From Tieghemiomyces parasiticus (lineage: Eukaryota; Kickxellomycota; Dimargaritomycetes; Dimargaritales; Dimargaritaceae): a stretch of 15,116 nt of DNA. The notes under the pieces are model-generated. The model was not told the origin of the DNA, did not search any database, and was given only the letters and a program-made list of their open reading frames with translations. Below are positions 9,901 to 15,116 of the stretch, piece after piece. The stretch's first letter is position 1; every line of letters starts with the position of its first letter. The DNA is taken from NCBI GenBank assembly GCA_027575765.1, contig JANBPT010001075.1:1-15116 (forward strand). Reading direction: 5' to 3'. Position numbers and translations under genes: made by a program.

Positions 9901-10356
9901 GGCTTGGAGAAGCTTAAAGGCGGTGTGCCGGGTAGCCTGCTGGTAACTCTGGATGTGGAGGTCACCCAGCAGGGCACCCACGATACGGTTGGCATGGGCT
10001 GTGCTATCGAACCCCGGGGCCCGCGTGACGTTATGCAACCCTTCGAGAAGCCACGGCACGCAGGGCGTATCGGAGAGGCGCTCACAAAAGAAGTTGACCA
10101 GGAAGGCCAGGGCGGCGGGCGGGGCGTGCGGTGGGTCCAGGCGCGGGATCACCGTGGCGAGCAGCTTGACCCCCTTGGCCCGGCGGCTCGCGTCGTCTCC
10201 GGTTAGCGCCGACTCGAGACCCTGGACCAGGGTGAGAAGGCTGTCAGGGCCCTGGGTTATAGATGTTAGGATTTCCTCCAACGCAGCCCCCTGGCCCGCT
10301 GTGTCCTGGGACGAGGCCAGGGCGTCGAGATAGCTTTCGATTAGCCTAGAATCCAT
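7000..10356 (-). CDS. MMS19: MMS19, cytosolic Fe-S targeting HEAT-repeat protein
   Basis: Single-exon ORF of 1118 residues, close to the usual size (about 1030 in human). MMS19 is the adaptor of the cytosolic iron-sulfur assembly (CIA) targeting complex. With CIAO1 and CIAO2B homologues it hands Fe-S clusters to nuclear enzymes such as XPD-type helicases and DNA polymerases, and its loss gives DNA damage sensitivity. The N-terminal MMS19 domain is unmistakable: VPQFIQAMDSEKDPRNLMIC (173-192), FDLFPRVV (193-200), then EDLFEVVFCYFPITFKPPP (211-229) followed by GITADDLKSALRRCITATP (234-252). The rest is helical HEAT-like repeats. The C-terminal MMS19 region ends with KRLVRKEAVVCRNRWF, as expected for the family terminus. 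The first ATG of the frame (10356-10354) gives an N-terminus typical in length. Unlike its neighbours it has no intron. Its 5' flank is pyrimidine-rich on the coding strand, and it is divergent from the SLF2-like gene. No AATAAA was found close after the stop. Confidence 0.96.
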   Translation of the reverse strand: MDSRLIESYLDALASSQDTAGQGAALEEILTSITQGPDSLLTLVQGLESALTGDDASRRAKGVKLLATVIPRLDPPHAPPAALAFLVNFFCERLSDTPCVPWLLEGLHNVTRAPGFDSTAHANRIVGALLGDLHIQSYQQATRHTAFKLLQALLTDAYLATVRQSPSTAADLVPQFIQAMDSEKDPRNLMICFDLFPRVVEALADTTDHTEDLFEVVFCYFPITFKPPPGDALGITADDLKSALRRCITATPAFGPFAVDPLIDKLASSSGTAKLDALQTLGEAARVFALADFQPHLAELFGLVREEVSQSSDGARQLEGLRTLAALFAKLAEGRDPRTLLSSSDVATDRPTPYEALTPLIDDFIVQVGDAQWTKAVDSSRLLKGVTQSCLYNAILVCRLILPVLLTTHSQNLADSTAGPTISSTLTGTDEEDSDRARVEILRNLLDGTTTALRNIQNEAPTPVDEASLRAFWQPYTEDIYHLLASFAHRFATRGPADATLACGALLVAAVLPHAFDTTEIQGAFLVMHEVYLVAGPVPRPELLACLHRLAKVHPEPVRDVTLDLYRPRMEPVQHASQLSPVLDLGLELLRKLGTVDQLARPYLEQLLVPSLHALPATYPLPTGGDVYARAVLETVQTLIGALILPGRDAAWAGELLLPALLCAAVRPTYQMTTEVSTRSTLDVPVSVFGNQDTSEALAGCIADMTRALPADQQTPILAAIYRLYVDGDVGLFASLSIGDSETAPKDVTTVAFDPLGLRNATVPEALRPHQRRSLIFFAAVYASLYPEVTLPEHQPPLDLLATLLDRALHDTMGHYGDSPAICVASWLNKGPSAALDQFLHESLPAVTGQCENRDLPHPVRRAALTVYLWATKAVVQLARRDAHQTALVDRLVAWLADTEDTELASAVAAGFGLLIRDHPFALTRAAHARVKLLYRQKFFSQCLPGLIAGYRRQHTSSDTPSTDASPLTPADPRPHYLLALSHMLPHVPKPVLMADLPALMPLLLSSLTVPEPELRIGTTNTLYVVALDAPQLVAQHLGTVVRSLLALTHARDPHNPMGVRTAALKCLAVLPQTLDYEVIHPYKDETLRALRGPLDDKKRLVRKEAVVCRNRWFTAAG

Positions 10357-10927
10357 ACGCAGGTCCGGAATGGCTGGTGAGTAAATGGGTGGAGGTGACG
10401 AATGAACTGGACGGGAGGGTAATGCGGGGAGAGGAGTGGGTATATGCCAACGTAATGTGAGAGGTTGGGGGGGAGTGTCAAGTGTGGCAAGGGTGGTCTC
10501 TTAAAAGGCGTATCGAATAGTAATACGCGAATGGGTTAGACAAGGTTGAAGAGCAGATACGCCACGGTCCTTGCGGTAAGGTGCGAGGCAAGTCGCGGGC
10601 ATACAGCCTGTGGTTTGGGGTATGTGGTAGACGATGACTGGAGGGAAAGGGTCCAGCTTGACCTCCCACTCCCTTCGGCCGTCAGGAGCAGCGCCAACGG
10701 GCGCCATAGCGTGCGGCTCGGTCGGGTGAGCAGTGAGGGTGAGGTTTTAGGTAAGGCGGATTGCGACTATAGCGAGCGAGCAGGAAAAGCCCGTGCTGTG
10801 ACTGCACCCATCCAGCGGCATCTCCCTGATCACTACTCGCAAGCTCCCAAACCCTGCTCTGTCTAAATGAGTCAGCGCTAGTCAACTGCTGCTCCTATCG
10901 CCTGGATAGCCATTGATATCTGCTGAT

Positions 10928-10950
10928 CAGTGTGCTACTATGGCACACTG
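10928..10950. repeat. Perfect 8-bp stem hairpin
   Basis: CAGTGTGC (10928-10935) and GCACACTG (10943-10950) are exact inverted repeats around a 7-nt loop. It lies in the divergent intergenic region. It could be a dimeric protein-binding site or an RNA hairpin; neither is shown. Confidence 0.45.
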
Positions 10951-11062
10951 CCTTTCCCAGGACAGCGAACGGCGATTCCCCAGTCTCTGCTAGCGAGCTT
11001 GGTGTCACGTGGACAATGCTCCCGACCCCCATGAGTGAGGGTGACCAGTTGAACTGTGAGAC

Positions 11063-11081
11063 CTTGGCCGCCACGGCCAAG
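11063..11081. repeat. Perfect 8-bp stem, 3-nt loop hairpin
   Basis: CTTGGCCG (11063-11070) and CGGCCAAG (11074-11081) are exact inverted repeats around CCA. With a GC-rich stem and minimal loop this is the strongest hairpin in the window. It lies about 330 bp before the SLF2-like ATG. Confidence 0.5.
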
Positions 11082-11271
11082 CACTCGCTTGTAAGCCTCA
11101 CAGGGGACCCACTGATGGCGGCGATTCCCCCTTCCCGTGGGCTCGTTCAGTGGCAAACAATTAGAGACAGCTGGTTTATCCGAGTTTGTTTACCCTAACG
11201 TCCAGCGACTGCTTTTGCCCGTGGCTGACGGAATCTGCGCCAGCCTATATGCCAGCGCCTCTGCGAGAGGT

Positions 11272-11287
11272 TAGGCCTTGTGGCCTA
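11272..11287. repeat. Short TAGGCC/GGCCTA hairpin
   Basis: TAGGCC (11272-11277) and GGCCTA (11282-11287) flank TTGT. The stem can extend outward with one bulged base (GGT on the left, ACC on the right). It lies about 120 bp before the SLF2-like ATG, so it may sit in the promoter or 5' UTR. Confidence 0.35.
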
Positions 11288-11409
11288 CCGTTGACAAGCC
11301 CCTCCTTGCTGTGAATTTATGACCCGATGACTTGTGCATTCTAACTCTTGCCCACGGTGTTTGGCGTAGCCGTTCTCGAACTCGCAATTACTGCTCATTC
11401 ACCTATCCA

Positions 11410-14277
11410 ATGGACGATATGAAACGCGCCGCAAGCCCCCCGATGACGGCCGAGGGCTACGACGAGACAACCCCAGATCAGCCCGCTCGGCCCCGACGGC
11501 AAGCCGCTACACGGGCCGCGCAGGTCCTGTCAAGTTACACCTTGCCAACATTTTTTGCTGAAGTGCCTTCCGACTTGGACAGTTCCGACGAAGACCTTAC
11601 GATGACCGTGTCTACCCCGACCGCCAAGCTGCTTAAGGCCTCCTCCTATGACCTCCTATCGAAGACAGAGGCCGCCGCAACACCCACCACGGAGGGCAAT
11701 GATGAAAACGATCGAGAGAAGGGCACACATGATACGAGCGCCAAGCTTAAACAGACCCAGCTCTCGATGAATTCGCTCCGGCAGTTCGGGTCGGCGAGCC
11801 GACCCACGTACAAGTTCAGTCTAGGCAGCCTTCTCAAACAGAAACAGACATCTGGAGTCAACTACGAAACTCTCGAGGCGGCTGTCGACGCTAAGGTAAG
11901 TCAGCCATGAAAAATAGATCGGAAGGAATGACCACGGTCCAGTACATTAACGATGGCGTTTGCTGAAGGGAAGCACGGGCCCGATACTCGCTTGAAGCGG
12001 GCTAACGTAATCCACCACAATATATATTGCACTGGTACGATCCACACCTGCCCACCTTCTATCCGAACCTCCTGGGCAGCTTCTCGACGAAAGTGAGGAA
12101 GCTGACTTCGTATACAACCGGGACGCTGTGGTCAACCAGCTCATGCCTGACGCTAGCAAGCAGCGCCTGGCCTCGGTAAGTCATAATTGTATTGTAACCG
12201 TCCGTCCGACTCGCAGCCGCCGTGAAGAACCTTGCACTCAGTAATCCTTACTCGGATATTTCTAATTGTGCCTCGCAGTCTAACTTACGATGCTACCGTA
12301 ATTGCCATATTTTCCGCCGTCTACCAGGTACTACGCCCGGAACATTCTCTGCAGCGCACGACCACTGTCACCGTTCTCCGGGCCACTACATCACACGTAA
12401 GTTTGGATTACCTCTTCTTTTTGTTACAAGCTATGGAGAGGGTGTCACCTGCCTTCACTTTTCGTTTTCTACCCGCCGCCCCCGCCCCCTCCGCTGCACC
12501 ATCCTAATCGCATCGCCTATCCCCAATCCCTCTCTCGTAACCCCCTTACATCGCTAGACTCGTCCCTGGGAAGACTTTGCCCTTAATTCGGCCTCGAACG
12601 TTTCGCGACGAGCAACAAGGACCCAGGACCACGTTCTCCACATGTGGGAAGGCATCACGGGCAGCCCCGCGTTGGTACGGTCTACCTTGGAGAGCCACTG
12701 GCTACTCCACCATATGCGAGAGGGCTGGCCACTCCCCGAGTCGGTGGCCCAGTGGTTGTTCCAGGTCCTGCTCTATCGCACCGAGCCTAGCACGACAGCG
12801 GGCGCATATGCTACACTAGCCTACCACCTCGACGAGGCCCTACGACGAATCGTTCCGACGGGCATGGCCCACCGCCGCCGCCGACGGGGTTGGTCCCTCG
12901 ACGCGAACGATTTCTACGAAGCTCTGCTGCATTTGGGAGCGGATCCGGCCGTACTGCAGCCAGGCTACCGCGTACCCGATGGGTTGATCAGCAGTCCCGG
13001 TAAAGGCGGTGAAACTCATGGGGCTGACCGCTCTGATCGCCATAACGGTCGACTCAGAGCTAGGGGACTGGCGGGAACGGGGGCGGCGCCTTCCGAGGAG
13101 GTCACGTCCGCCCTCACGTACATGATACGCCTGTTGGACCGGTCCATTGCCGCCCGACCGGCCCTCTATACCGGACCCACCCTGATGCACCTCGTACGCT
13201 ACCTGACCTGCTGTATGCTCGATCCGGTGCTGGCCTCCTGCCGTCTAGAGTTACAATCTCTCGTGATCACGGTGTTTGGGGTGCTCCCAAGTGCCAAAGT
13301 GTCGAACTGGGTAAGTGGCCATTCCACTAACCAAGCGCCTTGCGAAGGAGCATTGCTCGTACGCAGTGGCTAGCTTGTCGAAGTGGCTGACCTGACCACC
13401 GTCAATTTCAACGGTACTGACACCTGTCTCCTTAACATGACCGATCTCTTATCCCCCTTGACAGACTCACACACTCGTCCATAATACTTTGGACATGTTT
13501 CAGGACAACCCGGACGGTCTGGTGCGGCTCCTGGCCGGCCTCCCGCAGACGACTCCGCTATGTAATCCGCTTGTCGAAGCCGAAGGGTGGGGTATGCCTT
13601 CCACCGCCCATGACGACCAATCCCACTCCCCCGTTCATTCGTCGTCTTCCCATGATACCGCGGCCTCTACCCCCGTGCCCATCGTAACCTCCCTCTCCCG
13701 ACGCGTCCCGCCGGCGGAGACGGAGGAGCCACTGACGACGGAAACTCTACCCAGCCCGAGCCTCAGGGGCCTCCAACGGTGCACGCGGTTCGGCCAGCTT
13801 GTAAGTTTCTGGGCGGCGCGTCGGCTGGTCTACCCCAACGAGACCAACAACCCTACTCCTCCCACCACCACAATCGTCGACCGCTCTTACATGTGGCGCG
13901 AGGTGACCGCCTGGCTTACAACCGCCCCGTTCTTCGACGTTGGCGAGGACTCGGACTACTGTGCCTTGTATACGGTGGTACGCCTGCTGGACTATACTCT
14001 CCGCGGGGCTGGTAACGCCGACAAGGAGGAGGCGCTGGCTACTGAGCGGATCGTCAAGGCCCTGCGTCGACTCTTTGGCCAGATTGTGGATTCTCGAGCC
14101 GCGTTTCTGGAGCGGTCAAGGGTGAAGGATCTAATCCAGAGGTTGCATATGCGGCTGTACTTTACAGTGGTTATGCCGGCCACTATCCGGCCGGCTACTT
14201 TGGGTGCCAGCCGGGTTATTGACCGACAGCATCGGCTCGAACATTTTACTTCGACTAAACGGGCCCGGACATCATGA
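11410..14277 (+). CDS. SLF2/FAM178-type (CANIN domain) protein, five exons
   Basis: Proposed exons are 11410-11895, 12080-12175, 12328-12396, 12558-13310 and 13465-14277, giving 738 residues. All four introns (184, 152, 161, 154 nt) are phase 0 with GTAAGT donors; CTAAC branch-point-like strings precede the acceptors of introns 1 and 2. Residues 1-130 are Ser/Thr/acidic-rich, with SDLDSSDEDL at about 54. The CANIN-type region starts with YKFSLGSLLKQK (134-145) and continues with WEGITGSPALVRS, HWLLHHMREGWPLPE and WLFQVLLY (247-290), WSLDANDFYEALLHLGADP (329-347), YCALYTVVRLLDYTLRG (633-649) and RAAFLERSRVKDLIQRLH (679-696). In animals SLF2 links the Smc5-Smc6 complex to damaged chromatin; Nse6 plays this role in yeasts. 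Family assignment is from remembered motif similarity, strongest in the last two segments. Two low-complexity inserts occur (about 360-395 and 507-571). Exon 3 (69 nt) is the least certain: its acceptor was chosen because the other in-phase choices hit a stop or lose frame. The start is the first ATG of an open frame that runs further upstream. Confidence 0.74.
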
Positions 14278-14406
14278 ACGCGGGTTTGATTTTATTCGAT
14301 GATATCGACATGAGCACTTAAATAGACATGGTACAAGGTGGGATGTCATATTTGACGCTAGCCACTTAGCAACCTTACTGGGCAATTTACTTTGGCATAG
14401 TACGCT

Positions 14407-14412
14407 TTTATT
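14407..14412 (-). terminator. Candidate polyadenylation signal of VMA4
   Basis: AATAAA on the minus strand, 186 nt past the VMA4 stop. A second copy at 14289-14294 lies close to the stop codon of the convergent gene; using it would almost abut the two reading frames. Confidence 0.4.
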
Positions 14413-14468
14413 CCGAGGCGGTAGGATGGGGTGCTTTCGTGCACTCACTTAACAACAGCACGTAAAGT

Positions 14469-14528
14469 AAAAGGAAGAAAAGGGAGGGAAAGAGGGAGCG
14501 CGCGCGCGTGCGTGTGTGTGTATGTGTG
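14469..14528. repeat. Homopurine run joined to a Z-DNA-type alternating tract
   Basis: The plus strand is uninterrupted purine from 14469 to 14498 (30 nt). It is followed without a gap by perfect purine-pyrimidine alternation from 14498 to 14528 (31 nt), mostly GC then GT steps with one AT step. Alternating GC/GT is the classic Z-DNA-prone sequence, and homopurine-homopyrimidine tracts can form triplexes. The base pattern is certain; structure in the cell is inference. Confidence 0.8.
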
Positions 14529-14597
14529 GAAATACACCAACTGGCTTGGAAAATGGGCCTGTCCAAGGCAGTCAGTCAATAGGACAGGGTTGCTTCT

Positions 14598-15116
14598 TTA
14601 GTTGAAAAACTTGCGGGAAGGCGAATGGCCAAAGAGCATAACACGGATCTCGGGCAGCATCTGGGGGAACGGATAGGGTAAGGCGGAGCAGACAGGGAAC
14701 CTCAAATGGTGGGTTAGTGATTGGGGATGGCTGGGCAACGTGGGCAGCCGGGGCGAACACCATAAACTCGATGCGGAGTGGGTCTCCACCTTTCCTTTCC
14801 CGCCCCACTCAGCTCGGCCAAAGTTAACTTACCTGCTCGGACACAAGGGCCAGCCGGGACTCGAGGGTGTTCTGGATCCGAATACGGCCGTTGAGGGAGG
14901 TCACGGCGATACCGCCACCGCACGATTCAGGGAGGTAGTTCTCCTCGTCCAGCTTGATGGTGACCTGGCGGCCGAGGGTTTCCTCGTAGTCTTTGGTGGC
15001 AGCTTTGATGGCCTGCTGGGCAGCAGCCTTATCCATCTGACGGCACTCAATGGTAACGTGAGTGTCCATCAGCTTGAACAGGCCCTCGAGCACCAGCTTC
15101 CGCAGGGTCTCGGGGT
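14598..15116 (-). CDS. VMA4: V-type ATPase subunit E, C-terminal half (partial)
   Basis: Minus-strand coding enters from the right window edge. Visible exons are 15116-14833 and 14660-14598, joined in phase 0 across a 172-nt intron with a GTAAGT donor and a CCCCCAG acceptor. About 114 C-terminal residues are seen out of the usual 225-230. Subunit E forms the peripheral stalks of the V-ATPase with subunit G and holds the catalytic V1 head against rotation during proton pumping into vacuoles and endosomes. Family marks in order are LRKLVLEGLFKLMD, VTIECRQMD, then GGGIAVTSLNGRIRIQNTLE followed by SRLALVSEQ. After the splice comes MLPEIRVMLFGHSPSRKFFN, ending with the typical R-K-F-hydrophobic-acid/amide terminus. 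Without the splice, the first exon runs into TAA two codons after the junction. The N-terminal helical half lies outside the window. Confidence 0.95.

Larger units (their letters stand above)
10357..11409. other. Divergent intergenic region (MMS19 / SLF2-like)
   Basis: About 1.05 kb separates two start codons facing away from each other, so it should hold both promoters. The MMS19 side (10357-10480) is pyrimidine-rich on the minus strand, with a weak TATA-like string near 10440. The middle holds three hairpin-forming palindromes and a 12-bp direct repeat (CGGCGATTCCCC at 10970-10981 and 11119-11130). Open frames at 10546-10866 and 10932-11198 show no family features and I do not treat them as genes. 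No motif for a named regulator is recognised. Confidence 0.5.
14278..14597. other. Convergent intergenic strip (SLF2-like / VMA4)
   Basis: 320 bp separate the two stop codons of convergent genes. The strip must hold both 3' UTRs. It contains minus-strand AATAAA at 14407-14412 and again at 14289-14294, and the non-B DNA tract at 14469-14528. No canonical plus-strand AATAAA for the SLF2-like gene was seen. No gene is present. Confidence 0.6.

Noticed and set aside
10932..11198. 88-codon plus-strand frame in the divergent region
   Set aside because: It begins without ATG, spans the strongest hairpins and has no family features. It was also considered and rejected as an upstream exon of the SLF2-like gene.
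13801..13806. GTAAGT inside exon 5 of the SLF2-like gene
   Set aside because: The frame stays open through it, and no pyrimidine-tract acceptor lies at a distance like the other introns before the conserved RSYMWREV segment. It is kept as exon, possibly a cryptic donor.

Overview
The window reads as nuclear DNA of a fungus, probably an early-diverging (zygomycete-grade) lineage. Its proteins belong to eukaryotic families. Genes are moderately GC-rich and gene density is about one per 3 kb. Introns are short (152-243 nt), nearly all with a GTAAGT donor, and the 5' flanks are pyrimidine-rich. The lineage below 'fungus' is inference; no rRNA or other taxonomic marker is present.

Layout, left to right. 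1-1415: no gene recognised. 1548-3214 (minus): a four-exon gene for the tRNA-splicing endonuclease subunit Sen54. 3637-4590 (minus): an intact, intronless 317-codon Gag (Ty3/gypsy-type capsid) ORF with no polymerase, protease or LTR around it. 4591-6999: about 2.4 kb without a supportable gene. 7000-10356 (minus): an intronless 1118-residue MMS19, the HEAT-repeat adaptor of cytosolic Fe-S targeting. 10357-11409: a 1-kb divergent intergenic region with several hairpins. 11410-14277 (plus): a five-exon gene that I assign to the SLF2/FAM178 (CANIN domain) family of Smc5-Smc6 partners. 14278-14597: a convergent intergenic strip with a homopurine run joined to a Z-DNA-type alternating tract. 14598-15116 (minus, cut by the window edge): the C-terminal half of V-ATPase subunit E (Vma4), with one intron.

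The four cellular genes are housekeeping functions: tRNA splicing, Fe-S delivery to DNA repair and replication enzymes, Smc5/6 regulation, and vacuolar acidification. MMS19 and the SLF2-like gene are divergently arranged and both serve genome stability; shared control is only a possibility. No tRNA, rRNA, CRISPR array or complete mobile element was found. The most unusual items are the solitary Gag gene (a domestication candidate), a perfect G-quadruplex motif just inside SEN54 intron 2, and the homopurine plus Z-DNA tract between two convergent genes. I did not find a clearly new multi-gene system.
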